A DNA stretch of 8,594 nt from Bacteroidia bacterium (GCA_025450095.1 JANWID010000236.1:1-8594); one strand, 5' to 3'; positions 1 through 7,560 are shown, numbered from the stretch's first letter. Translations and numbers: made by a program. Notes: a model not told the origin generated them from the letters alone.

Positions 1-23
1 AAAAAATCCCGGTTGGACCGGGA
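1..23 (-). terminator. Rho-independent terminator downstream of apaG
   Basis: Read on the minus strand this is a perfect 7-bp stem (TCCCGGT / ACCGGGA) with a 3-nt loop (CCA), followed at once by six T's that run to the window edge. The stem is GC-rich and lies about 30 nt past the apaG stop, the expected position for intrinsic termination. The plus strand has no T-run after the stem, so termination is predicted only for leftward transcription. The 29 bp between it and the apaG stop show nothing else. Confidence 0.85.
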
Positions 24-52
24 CGTTTAGGATTTAAAGAAGGGAAGAAAAC

Positions 53-439
53 TTAGTTCAGTTTACTGGGAACCGTCATCTTAAATTCCGGTATCCTCAC
101 ATAAAACAGTTTTTTATCTGTAACCCTTTCCATTAAATATGTTCCGTGCATTTTACCCAATTCGGTATTCAGGTTGCATCCCGATACATAACGGTATGTT
201 TCTCCCTGTGTGATGTATGGCTGTTCCCCCACAACGCCTTCGCCCTCTACTTCACGCCGACTGTTATCGGAATCTACAATGTACCAGTGGCGACGTTTTA
301 ACCTTACCGTTTCGCCGCTTTCATTCTGAATGGTGATCCTGTAAGCAAAAACAAAATGTGACTGCGATGGATTGCTGTGCGTAGGCTGATAGAAAGTTTC
401 TACACTTACCTTTATGCCAGCGGTAACTTCTGTAATCAT
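53..439 (-). CDS. apaG: ApaG domain protein (Co2+/Mg2+ efflux-associated)
   Basis: This 128-residue protein is close to the usual ApaG length (about 125 residues). It is a single small beta-sandwich domain. Family hallmarks seen are the glycine-rich stretch GEGVVGEQP (about residues 66-74), then the block with YRYVSGCNL and, after a short gap, GKMHGTYLM (about 82-103), which matches the ApaG core of the form YxSGxxLxTxxGxMxGxY. There is no signal peptide, so it is cytoplasmic. ApaG was linked genetically to cobalt/magnesium resistance in enterobacteria, but its biochemical role is still unclear; the fibronectin-like fold suggests protein or ligand binding, not transport. The ATG start is well supported: a -7 element lies about 35 nt upstream, leaving a leader of roughly 28 nt. 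It appears monocistronic, with a terminator on each side. Confidence 0.93.
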   Translation of the reverse strand: MITEVTAGIKVSVETFYQPTHSNPSQSHFVFAYRITIQNESGETVRLKRRHWYIVDSDNSRREVEGEGVVGEQPYITQGETYRYVSGCNLNTELGKMHGTYLMERVTDKKLFYVRIPEFKMTVPSKLN

Positions 440-474
440 TCGGACTTTTGGTTAACGGGTTGACTTTGTTTATC

Positions 475-482
475 CAAAAGTA
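475..482 (-). promoter_or_regulatory. Bacteroidota -7 element upstream of apaG
   Basis: The minus strand reads TACTTTTG, an exact match to the Bacteroidota sigma-A -7 consensus TAnnTTTG, about 35 nt before the apaG ATG. A good -33 TTTG at the usual 19-21 nt spacing is not visible; a TTG sits only 14 nt upstream, so the -33 match is weak. The -33 region lies inside the terminator hairpin of the upstream gene. Confidence 0.5.
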
Positions 483-507
483 AAAACCTTCATAAACAAT
501 TGAAGGT
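481..507 (-). terminator. Intrinsic terminator after the plug gene
   Basis: On the minus strand a perfect 7-bp stem (ACCTTCA / TGAAGGT) with an 8-nt loop is followed by a T-rich stretch (TTTTTAC if the last stem base is counted). It lies 64 nt beyond the stop of the plug gene and would end the ABC-F/plug transcript before apaG. The stem is only moderately GC-rich and the T-run short, so it may be leaky. Its T-tract runs directly into the apaG -7 element. The remainder of the gap (508-570) holds only A/T-rich sequence, including a run of eight T's on the plus strand, with no further structure seen. Confidence 0.55.
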
Positions 508-570
508 AAATTTGACCAACTAAGCCTTTTTTTTGGTGAAAGTAGTGAATTAATACAACAAAAGTGGGGG

Positions 571-1872
571 CTACCGGCTATTGATTTTCCGCAAACCTAC
601 CAGTCTATCGAACCTCCCACCCACAGGACGGTAATAGACGAGGATATTATATTCGTTTTCTGTTTCATAGTGACTTCCCTCTACGATTGTTTCATCAGGA
701 ATCACCGAACCGTCAGGTAAAAAAACAAACTGGTAATCGTAATAACCTTGCTTTAGGAATAACGTTGCTTCGTACTGTCCTTCATCATAATTGTAATGCA
801 TCTTATTTTCGGGAGTAGTTCGCCAGCCGGTAAGTGCTCCGAACACATAAAAGTTCCCATTGGCGAGTATTTCGTGTTTAAGGCTGAATTTCACAGTAGC
901 GTATTCTCCTTCCAGGTTATCATCACGTCCATCCTGGTTTCTAACGAGCATCTTGCCATTGATATCGTTCTCGGTAAGGTAACGGGCATAGGAACGGCTT
1001 TGACACGGGAGTAACACAACAGTATAACCCTGTGGATCCTGGATGATCTCTTTTACGAATTGGGTTTGTACTCGCAACGTACGAAGGTCAAAGGTTCGGT
1101 ACTCGTTGATGCCATTGAAAGTATTTTCACCATCATAACTGTAATCAAGCTCATTGTCCTTCAGGAATAGCGGTTTCAAACCATAGATAGCATTATCCCA
1201 GCGACCATTTTGCTGGATCACTATTTTGATGTCTTCAAAAGGATTGGTTACCTGGATAGCTTTGTAAAAAACAGAGAAATCGATTTCCTGCTTTGTATAC
1301 ATATCATTAACCAGTGTAGCACGGTGCTCGCTGGCTTCAATAGATGTTTTAGTATCCAGGATCATCATCCTGCGTGTAAGCACCGGTACTTCGGGGTAAC
1401 CTTCTACAAACACTTTCACCAGGTAATTTCCACTAAGGATCGGACGCACTTCCCTTCCGGGGATTTCCTGGATATAATGTGTATATGGCTGTAGCGTGTT
1501 GAAGGAAGTCCGGTACTCCATGATCCTGTCCTCAGCAAAACCGGCCAGGTATTCATTTGGCTGTAGTGCTGAAGGATTCCAGTTAGCATCACAATGGATA
1601 AGTGTGTACATATAATTCTTATAATCACTATCCAGGTCATCGAAAGAGAGAATCAGCTTTTCCGGGCTTGCAAATTCAATTACCGGGTCCGATAATTTAA
1701 GAGCGGCCTGTTCCAGGACTACTGTTTTTATTTTGTTGTTGTATACAAAATCCTCATAACGCATGAATCCGGTGGCAAAATAATCCGATGAATCCGCTTC
1801 CTGTGCATCAACAACTGAGGTTGTCACAAAAAGCAAAATTAAAAATAGCACAGGCTTTACCGGTAGCTTCAT
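571..1872 (-). CDS. Type IX secretion system plug protein (DUF5103 family)
   Basis: The 433-residue precursor begins with a Sec signal peptide: Lys at 2 and 6, a hydrophobic core at about 8-18, and likely cleavage after VDA at residue 23, so the mature protein is periplasmic. The body matches the DUF5103 / T9SS plug family: FDDLDSDYKNYMYTLIHCDA (about 77-96), YLAGF and YTHY motifs, SGNYLVKVF (about 147-155), and a C-terminal domain with FGALTGW, LKQGYYDYQF and a terminal GGRFDRLVG stretch. The Flavobacterium johnsoniae member closes the periplasmic end of the SprA translocon when no substrate is engaged; the same role is inferred here. The start is set at the ATG overlapping the ABC-F stop (ATGA). 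An in-frame ATG 12 codons upstream would put a polar leader before the signal peptide and is rejected. Translational coupling to the ABC-F gene is likely. No porV, sprA or other T9SS gene is nearby. Confidence 0.88.
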   Translation of the reverse strand: MKLPVKPVLFLILLFVTTSVVDAQEADSSDYFATGFMRYEDFVYNNKIKTVVLEQAALKLSDPVIEFASPEKLILSFDDLDSDYKNYMYTLIHCDANWNPSALQPNEYLAGFAEDRIMEYRTSFNTLQPYTHYIQEIPGREVRPILSGNYLVKVFVEGYPEVPVLTRRMMILDTKTSIEASEHRATLVNDMYTKQEIDFSVFYKAIQVTNPFEDIKIVIQQNGRWDNAIYGLKPLFLKDNELDYSYDGENTFNGINEYRTFDLRTLRVQTQFVKEIIQDPQGYTVVLLPCQSRSYARYLTENDINGKMLVRNQDGRDDNLEGEYATVKFSLKHEILANGNFYVFGALTGWRTTPENKMHYNYDEGQYEATLFLKQGYYDYQFVFLPDGSVIPDETIVEGSHYETENEYNILVYYRPVGGRFDRLVGLRKINSR

Positions 1873-3785
1873 TCCAGTTCCAGTATTTGCGAAAAGGTAA
1901 GTTCCCATTCAGATTGCAGGTCCTGTAATTCATTTTCAATTACTCCATACCGGCCCTGCAACTCTGGATTTTTGCCGTTAGTTTCATAACTTGAAGGATC
2001 CGACATTTCATTCATAAGGAATTCTTTGTCGGCTTTGAGCTTTTCCATACGGTGTTCAAGCTCTTTTATCCTCGAGGATAACTTCTGGTGTTGCTTTTTT
2101 CTTTCTTTCTCCTGTTTCGTGCTTTCCTCTTTGTTTATTGAAACAGGTTTGACTTTTTCAGGAAGCGTTTTTACGGGCGAACTTTGAGCCTTTTGAATAT
2201 CAAGCCAGGCTTCATATTCGGCATAAGTACCTGGGTATTCCTTCAATTTCTGGTTTTCAATATACCAGATCTTATTAGCGACTTCCGCAAGAAAATACCG
2301 GTCGTGTGAAACGATCACGAAAGATCCCTTGAATTTCTGAAGTACCTGGATGAGGATATTTACCGACTGAATATCGAGGTGATTGGTAGGTTCATCCAGT
2401 AACATAAAATTGGCTTTGGTAAGAATAGTCTTAGCCAGTGCCACGCGTGATTTTTCCCCACCCGACAAAACTTTTATCTTTTTGAAAACGTCATCTCCTT
2501 TAAACAGGAAAGCTCCGAGCAGTGTCCGAAGCGTAGTGTCACTCTGATCGGGAGCGCAATACTGAAGTTCCTTAAGCAAGCTATAATCGAGATGCAGGCT
2601 TTCCAGTTGATGCTGGGCATAAAATGCTTTTACCACATTATATCCATCCTCATAACGACCTTCAAACGGCTCACTTTGGTCGATCATCCGTAGCATGGTT
2701 GATTTTCCCTTGCCATTGGCGCCGATCAATGCAATTTTATCACCTCGCTGCACTTGTGCCCGGGTGTTATTGAAAATTTCAAGATCACGATATTTCTTGG
2801 AATCAATATCCAATGTGGCAATAACTTTACCCGGCTGGCTGTTAAAGCTAAAGTTGATGTTAATGGTAGCTGCAGGATCGGCAACATCGTGAATCCGTTC
2901 CACTCTTTCCAGTGATTTTATCCGGGATTGTACCGCTTTAGCCTTTGAAGCTTTCGCCCGAAAGCGTTCTATAAACCGTTCCTGCTCTTTAATGTATTTT
3001 TCCTGGTTCTTAAACTGGTTTCGCTGGAGTTCTTCAGCAAGTGATTTTGCCTCCAGGTAAAAGCTGTAATTACCCGGGTAGAGGGTAATTTTTCCATTTG
3101 CGATTTCAGCAGTCCGGGTGGTTACACGGTCAAGGAAAAATCGATCATGTGATACAATAACGAAAGTGCCTTCATATGAATCGAGATAATCTTCCATCCA
3201 TTCAATGGAAGGTAGATCGAGGTGGTTGGTCGGTTCATCAAGCAAAAGCAGGTCAGGTTTACCGAGCAGGATTTTCGCCAGCATAACCCGCATTCGCCAG
3301 CCTCCTGAAAATTCAGTAAGTGGCCGAGCCAGGTCAGTGGTAGTAAATCCAAGTCCTTCCAAAACAGCTTCCGCTTTTGATTGGACCTGGTAACCATCGA
3401 GTGCTTCATAATGCGATTGGGCATCATGAAGACGATGCAATATTTCTTCGCCGTGATCGGTTTCAAGAAGTTTAAGGCAGGTTTCGATTTCTTTCGCGAG
3501 TTTGTTCTGCACCTCAAATGCCTCCATAGCAACTTCCAGGATCGGTCGGGTGGACTCATATGACAAGAGGTCCTGGTTGAGAAAACCGATGGTAAGATCC
3601 TTTCGCTTTGTGATTTCTCCCGATGAAAGCTGATATTCCCCAACGATGATTCGCAATAGGGTGGATTTACCGGTGCCATTTGCCCCAATCAGTCCTATTT
3701 TTTCGAACGGCTTAATATGCCACGAAGTATTCTCGTAGAGATATCTTGAGCCGAATTCAAAACTTATATTATTTAATACCAGCAT
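1869..3785 (-). CDS. ABC-F family ATP-binding protein, Uup/EttA-like
   Basis: This 638-residue soluble protein has two ABC ATPase domains in tandem and no membrane segments, which defines the ABC-F class. Domain 1 has Walker A GANGTGKST (34-42), signature FSGGW (159-163), Walker B LLLLDEP (179-185) and switch His213. The charged helical linker (about 243-300, the P-site tRNA-interaction motif region) follows. Domain 2 has Walker A GANGKGKST (355-363), signature LSGGE (440-444), Walker B MLLDEP (461-466) and His494. All catalytic residues are present. A Lys/Glu-rich C-terminal coiled coil (about 550-638) resembles the Uup-type extension. ABC-F proteins bind the ribosomal E site and rescue or regulate translation; some give antibiotic resistance by target protection. 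Nothing here points to resistance rather than housekeeping. The gene has its own promoter and its stop overlaps the plug start. Confidence 0.93.
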   Translation of the reverse strand: MLVLNNISFEFGSRYLYENTSWHIKPFEKIGLIGANGTGKSTLLRIIVGEYQLSSGEITKRKDLTIGFLNQDLLSYESTRPILEVAMEAFEVQNKLAKEIETCLKLLETDHGEEILHRLHDAQSHYEALDGYQVQSKAEAVLEGLGFTTTDLARPLTEFSGGWRMRVMLAKILLGKPDLLLLDEPTNHLDLPSIEWMEDYLDSYEGTFVIVSHDRFFLDRVTTRTAEIANGKITLYPGNYSFYLEAKSLAEELQRNQFKNQEKYIKEQERFIERFRAKASKAKAVQSRIKSLERVERIHDVADPAATININFSFNSQPGKVIATLDIDSKKYRDLEIFNNTRAQVQRGDKIALIGANGKGKSTMLRMIDQSEPFEGRYEDGYNVVKAFYAQHQLESLHLDYSLLKELQYCAPDQSDTTLRTLLGAFLFKGDDVFKKIKVLSGGEKSRVALAKTILTKANFMLLDEPTNHLDIQSVNILIQVLQKFKGSFVIVSHDRYFLAEVANKIWYIENQKLKEYPGTYAEYEAWLDIQKAQSSPVKTLPEKVKPVSINKEESTKQEKERKKQHQKLSSRIKELEHRMEKLKADKEFLMNEMSDPSSYETNGKNPELQGRYGVIENELQDLQSEWELTFSQILELE

Positions 3786-3804
3786 GCTTTATGAAAAAGA
3801 GGTG

Positions 3805-3812
3805 CAAAGGTA
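3805..3812 (-). promoter_or_regulatory. -7 element for the ABC-F/plug operon
   Basis: The minus strand reads TACCTTTG, an exact TAnnTTTG match followed by CA, 19 nt before the ABC-F ATG. It sits in the 42-bp gap after the phosphotransferase gene, so the ABC-F/plug pair probably starts its own transcript even though the genes are close. No clear -33 TTTG is seen at the usual spacing. No hairpin terminator is visible in the gap, so read-through from the upstream operon is also possible. Confidence 0.6.
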
Positions 3813-3827
3813 GCGAAAAACAACAGG

Positions 3828-5666
3828 TCAGTAGGCCAGGAAAGTACCGTAAAGGTGCTGAAGATAGGCTTTCGCATTATTACATGAGGATCCGTTTTTT
3901 CGTACGTTTTCCACTCCTGGTTCGAGCGGAACAACACAGGTATCCTTATCAGTAAGCCAGGTAATTGCTGCATCCTGGTTTAGATAAGCGAAATTATTTC
4001 GTTTGGGATTCAGAAGGTCGTTACTCCAATGAAAATCCCGGTGATCCAGTCCTAGTTCAGCCAATAACGTAGCTGCAATATCATTTTGATTACCTAATAC
4101 AGGATTGCTGGTTCCTTTGTATTCAGGCATCAGAAGCGGGCTCCAGACTAATACCGGTATTCTTCGTATAGCCGGATCCAGATAGTCACGTTTTCGTGGA
4201 AGCATATGTCCATGATCAGCCATAAGTATAAAAACAGTATTCTGACACCATGATTTATTTCGGATACTATCAAAATATTCACCCAGACATTTATCAGTAT
4301 ACCAGGCAGATTTCCGGAACTTATCCGCATCGTCGTTATCATTAAAAGGAGTTTCAACAGGAACTTCAAAAGGTTCGTGAGTACTTAGTGTAAGCAAAAC
4401 CGAAAGAAATGGTTGTATTTCTGATCCGAGTTCACGGCCCTGTTTTTCCAGCACATATTGATCGTGAGCACCCCACTTGCTGTTACGCATATCTTCACTG
4501 AAATCATCTTCACTGATTGTACGACTGAATCCGGATGAAAGCAGGTAGCTGTTCATATTCGAGAATTCGATTTCTCCTCCATAATAGAATGATGTATGAT
4601 AACCATTTTCAACAAGCCGTTCAGCAACAGAAGGAAGTTTCGGAGATTTATCAGGGAAACGAATAATGGAACGGTTAGGTTGAGCAGGAAATCCGCTCAG
4701 CACCGAAACCAGTGCCTGGTCTGTCCGAAATCCTGATGAATAAACTGAAGTGAAAAGAAGACCTTCTTTACACAGCCTTGTGAATTGAGGGGTAACATTT
4801 TTTTCCCCACCCATAGGTTCAATAATATCGGCTGTCCAGCTTTCGAGTAGCAGGATTACTATGTTAGGTTTTGATCCGCCATTGAGAAATTTAGTATGGA
4901 CCCGGTTATCTTTTAGAAAAAGGTTATCAATTAAACCCGCTGCTTCAGAATTCTTCATCCACACATAAGGATTTCCGGAATCCCGTTTCGATTGGCGAAG
5001 GTTGTGAACCAGGTACCAGATATTATTAATTGCTGCCTGGTTGAGATCGCGGTTTGATGAAAAAACAGCAGCCGATTCATTTACCGGGATCAATTGCAAT
5101 CCCCCTCTTAAACCGATTCCAAGTATGGGAAATAATAAAACCAACATAATTAGTTTTCGGGGCAGTGTTCCGGTAATTTCAAGGAACGCAGCATGAACAT
5201 AATTCATGTATAGCTTTTTTATTAATATGAAAAGCAGGCCAATAATTCCCAGGTAAAAAAATAATTGCATTGTTGTAACTGACGCCAGCATTTCCTTGGG
5301 TTGCGCTGCAAATGCAAGACCGCGGCTGTTAAGCAATGTACCCCAGCTTCGGTAAACCAGGATATTGGCAATGCTTAGCAGGATAACTGCCAGGATCAAC
5401 AGGAGATAATAGAATCTTAAAAAAGAAAATATTCGTGAGTTATCGGTGAATGCTGCAATAATAGCAAACACGAATGGTACGAATGCAAAGTAAGAGGCTG
5501 TAGAAATGTCGAGACGGAATCCTGCGAACAGGGTAAATGCAAGGTCATGAAATGATACGTCGTGATGAAAAGGATACAGGCTTGCCGTGAACAGTATCCG
5601 GAAAAAAATAAAAACCACAAACCAGAAAACATAATGCCTGAAGAAAAATTTTAAAGTGCTTCGCAT
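3828..5666 (-). CDS. LTA synthase / sulfatase-family membrane phosphotransferase
   Basis: The 612-residue protein has an N-terminal membrane half with about five hydrophobic segments (near 11-30, 43-72, 84-104, 133-150 and 171-189) and a C-terminal alkaline-phosphatase-fold catalytic domain (about 265-560) outside the inner membrane. Expected active-site elements are visible: the metal ligand Glu in ILLLESW (Glu275), the nucleophile Thr in GFRTD (Thr315), WGAHDQY (398-404), His430 in STHEPF, and ADHGH with Asp484 and His485. Family members move phosphoglycerol or phosphoethanolamine from phospholipids onto teichoic acids, periplasmic glucans or glycolipids. Bacteroidota lack teichoic acid, so an LPS, lipid A or membrane-glycan acceptor is inferred but not shown. 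The ATG is 2 nt past the preceding stop; an in-frame TTG two codons earlier, overlapping that stop as TTGA, is a less likely alternative. Last gene of the envelope operon. Confidence 0.88.
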   Translation of the reverse strand: MRSTLKFFFRHYVFWFVVFIFFRILFTASLYPFHHDVSFHDLAFTLFAGFRLDISTASYFAFVPFVFAIIAAFTDNSRIFSFLRFYYLLLILAVILLSIANILVYRSWGTLLNSRGLAFAAQPKEMLASVTTMQLFFYLGIIGLLFILIKKLYMNYVHAAFLEITGTLPRKLIMLVLLFPILGIGLRGGLQLIPVNESAAVFSSNRDLNQAAINNIWYLVHNLRQSKRDSGNPYVWMKNSEAAGLIDNLFLKDNRVHTKFLNGGSKPNIVILLLESWTADIIEPMGGEKNVTPQFTRLCKEGLLFTSVYSSGFRTDQALVSVLSGFPAQPNRSIIRFPDKSPKLPSVAERLVENGYHTSFYYGGEIEFSNMNSYLLSSGFSRTISEDDFSEDMRNSKWGAHDQYVLEKQGRELGSEIQPFLSVLLTLSTHEPFEVPVETPFNDNDDADKFRKSAWYTDKCLGEYFDSIRNKSWCQNTVFILMADHGHMLPRKRDYLDPAIRRIPVLVWSPLLMPEYKGTSNPVLGNQNDIAATLLAELGLDHRDFHWSNDLLNPKRNNFAYLNQDAAITWLTDKDTCVVPLEPGVENVRKNGSSCNNAKAYLQHLYGTFLAY

Positions 5667-5668
5667 CG

Positions 5669-6403
5669 TCAAAATGGATACAGGTTTCCATGACCGGTTA
5701 TCATCTTTCGGATGTATGAAGGCGAACCGTGGTAAAAAACATCGCCATTATACCCGATGTTCACATCGAGCAAATTATTTGCAAGTACCTCGCTATCACC
5801 GGTGCTGTTTGTAGTAAGCAATACCTGTTCTGCTGAAAGGTTGCCAGCCCTGATATAGCCGTTGCCGGCGGTATAAACATATAGCAGACTGGCAATTCCT
5901 GAAGCTGCTATATCGGCTGTGCCTGTGTGCAGTTTCAGAAAAAGATCACGCCCATTGAAAACAAATGACAGTTTGCCGGTTCCATTCCAGCTTTCGACCA
6001 ACAGACTATCTGCACGTATAGTATCTGTGCATGATAAGTTTCCAGAGCCAAAATAACCGATGTGTGTTATTTTATTATAGTGCACGTTCAAAGTAAACTT
6101 ATTATCAAAATCGCGAAGCCAGTTACATCGGTTTTTATTCCGGATGATGAGGGTATTGTTTGATACTTCCGTTTCAATACCGTCTGCGAGATTCTTACCA
6201 CAAGTCAGTACTGCAAACGTAACGGTATCCGGGGTGAGTTCAACATCCACATTGTTATTCATTTCAATGTTTTCAAAAGCCGGAAGCGTCCTGGTTTCAG
6301 AAATAGTGCTTCCTTCACTTTTCACGCAATTGCAAAAATCATCTTTTTCGCAACCCTGCAAAAGAAATATTACCGCCAAAAAGAATCCTGTTTTCAGTTT
6401 CAT
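5669..6403 (-). CDS. Surface-targeted DUF2807 (GIN domain) lipoprotein
   Basis: This 244-residue protein starts with a lipoprotein signal peptide: basic N-terminus, hydrophobic core at 6-15, lipobox LQGC with the lipidated Cys at 18. The residues after the Cys (EKDDF) fit the C-x-K-(D/E)-(D/E) lipoprotein export signal described in Capnocytophaga, so transport to the outer face of the outer membrane is predicted. The rest is the repetitive beta-helix-like DUF2807 domain, a putative adhesin head, with short turns such as GSGNL (119-123), GTGKL (141-145) and NGDVFYHGSP (219-228), ending GHGNLYPF. DUF2807 proteins have no firm biochemical function. The ATG overlaps the stop of the preceding gene (ATGA); an in-frame start 21 codons upstream would bury the signal peptide and is rejected. 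Four further Cys residues follow the lipidated one (24, 26, 68, 93), plus Cys125. Confidence 0.85.
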   Translation of the reverse strand: MKLKTGFFLAVIFLLQGCEKDDFCNCVKSEGSTISETRTLPAFENIEMNNNVDVELTPDTVTFAVLTCGKNLADGIETEVSNNTLIIRNKNRCNWLRDFDNKFTLNVHYNKITHIGYFGSGNLSCTDTIRADSLLVESWNGTGKLSFVFNGRDLFLKLHTGTADIAASGIASLLYVYTAGNGYIRAGNLSAEQVLLTTNSTGDSEVLANNLLDVNIGYNGDVFYHGSPSYIRKMITGHGNLYPF

Positions 6404-7509
6404 TTCTGCTTCGTTTTGTCGATCCTGAATCCCACTCCCCATTCTATAAAATCTGCTTTTCCCCAATGAGCTTTAAGCTGCATCAGTGCGAATAAGTGTT
6501 TATTAAACCGGTATCGCATACCCACCCGTTGGTAAAAGGTTCCATCATTTGACAACCTGGAATAAAGATAACCACCCATATTAACCACGAAGGAAAAATC
6601 CGAAATCACCAATTCATATCCTCCGTGAATACCCAGTTTCATTGATTCCAGTGAACTATTCTGTTTCATATTTCTTTCCTCCAGCTTTTGCGAAACAGAG
6701 GCGTCGTAAAACACATCAACACCAAAACCAAAAGCGGATTTCCTGGAAATCAGCCACATTTTTTCACCGGAAACAGAACATGCCAGGTAATTTTTCCCAT
6801 CCGCAGGATATACCTGTTTCATGGAAAGAGCACCAAAAAAGGCGACACTCTTCATTTTTTTGAAAAGTGGGAGCGGTTCATTAATCTTCTCCTTATTTTT
6901 CCCGAACCGGTATGATAAGCCTCCCTGCAAAGCGCATAAATTCAACCCCAGGTTAGGTGTAGCGACGCTGCCATTCGAAAAGTGTGAAAAGGAGATACCA
7001 AAATCAAGGGATAGTTTTTTCGTTATATGCGTTTTGAAACGGGGACTTACAATCAATGCGCAATTGAGGTGCGAACCGATTGCAACATTTTTATAATTTT
7101 CTTCTGCATCAAATGTTTTTTCCACATATCCAATTCCCCAACCGCATTTAAGGTCAAAGGCTGATTTTTTTCCTTTTATTATTGGAAAATCAAGATATGG
7201 AATCAGCGAGACCGCTGTACCCAACTGATCAGGATTCCCCAGGTTCCAAACAGTAAGCGATAAACCTATATCGGGAAATCCATAGATCCGGTGCCAGAGC
7301 TTTGAGCCATCAGGTTTCACAACCATACCAATTTCAAATGCAGTTGTATGATTTTGCTGAAGTGGAACGATCATAGGACGGTGGGCGACAATAAAACCCC
7401 TGTGCACATCTGTTGTAAGCATCAACCCGGGGAACGAAGTTTCCTGGCCCGAAGCCTGGAAATGGTAGAAAATCAGGAATATTATGGAGAGTCGGAACTG
7501 TTTCAGCAT
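6400..7509 (-). CDS. Acyloxyacyl hydrolase / PagL-like lipid A deacylase family protein
   Basis: The 369-residue precursor has a signal peptide (hydrophobic core at about 8-18, likely cleaved after ASG or nearby at residue 21). The body alternates short amphipathic beta strands, as in an outer-membrane barrel. The PagL signature is visible as SHFSNGSVATPNLGLN (175-190): His176 and Ser178 align with catalytic His126/Ser128 of Pseudomonas PagL, and Asn186 with the oxyanion Asn136. The position of the catalytic Glu140 is Asn190 here. PagL removes the 3-O acyl chain of lipid A at the outer membrane; this relative is more than twice as long, with an extra C-terminal beta-rich half (about 218-362). 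Activity is therefore uncertain. The ATG was chosen because a TTG four codons upstream lies inside the predicted -7 element. First gene of the three-gene envelope operon. Confidence 0.78.
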   Translation of the reverse strand: MLKQFRLSIIFLIFYHFQASGQETSFPGLMLTTDVHRGFIVAHRPMIVPLQQNHTTAFEIGMVVKPDGSKLWHRIYGFPDIGLSLTVWNLGNPDQLGTAVSLIPYLDFPIIKGKKSAFDLKCGWGIGYVEKTFDAEENYKNVAIGSHLNCALIVSPRFKTHITKKLSLDFGISFSHFSNGSVATPNLGLNLCALQGGLSYRFGKNKEKINEPLPLFKKMKSVAFFGALSMKQVYPADGKNYLACSVSGEKMWLISRKSAFGFGVDVFYDASVSQKLEERNMKQNSSLESMKLGIHGGYELVISDFSFVVNMGGYLYSRLSNDGTFYQRVGMRYRFNKHLFALMQLKAHWGKADFIEWGVGFRIDKTKQK

Positions 7510-7518
7510 CGGAGGCTG

Positions 7519-7526
7519 CAAAGATA
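7519..7526 (-). promoter_or_regulatory. -7 element for the envelope operon
   Basis: The minus strand reads TATCTTTG, an exact TAnnTTTG match, ending 9 nt before the ATG of the PagL-like gene. Transcription would start only a few bases before the ATG, giving a very short leader. No -33 TTTG is evident; that region is occupied by an 8-bp inverted repeat. Confidence 0.55.
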
Positions 7527-7548
7527 ATAAGCTATCTGAAAGCTTATT
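7526..7548. repeat. Perfect 8-bp inverted repeat in the divergent promoter region
   Basis: AATAAGCT (7526-7533) and AGCTTATT (7541-7548) are perfect inverted copies around a 7-nt spacer. It lies between the -7 and -33 positions of the leftward promoter. The half-sites fit an operator for a dimeric regulator; a T-run of only three bases after the last arm on the plus strand makes a terminator role doubtful. Confidence 0.55.
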
Positions 7549-7560
7549 TTTCGAAGGAGC

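Noticed and set aside
1869..1908. Longer start for the plug gene, 12 codons upstream
   Set aside because: It would add a polar leader before a clear signal peptide, and the ATGA overlap marks the internal ATG as the true start.
3122..3688. A 188-codon open frame on the minus strand inside the ABC-F gene
   Set aside because: It is another reading frame of an intact, fully conserved ABC ATPase domain. Its translation shows no domain, and no start signal lies before it.
1869..3785. ABC-F gene as an antibiotic resistance determinant
   Set aside because: Its linker and C-terminal coiled coil look like the housekeeping Uup/EttA-type group, and its neighbours are core genes with no mobile element signs.
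6642..7096. Several overlapping plus-strand open frames opposite the PagL-like gene
   Set aside because: They are antisense to a well-supported gene, have low-complexity basic composition, overlap one another in different frames and have no promoter motif.
7526..7551. AATAAGCT inverted repeat as a plus-strand terminator
   Set aside because: No gene reads into it from the left on the plus strand, the stem is AT-rich and the T-run is only about three bases beyond the stem; an operator role fits its position better.
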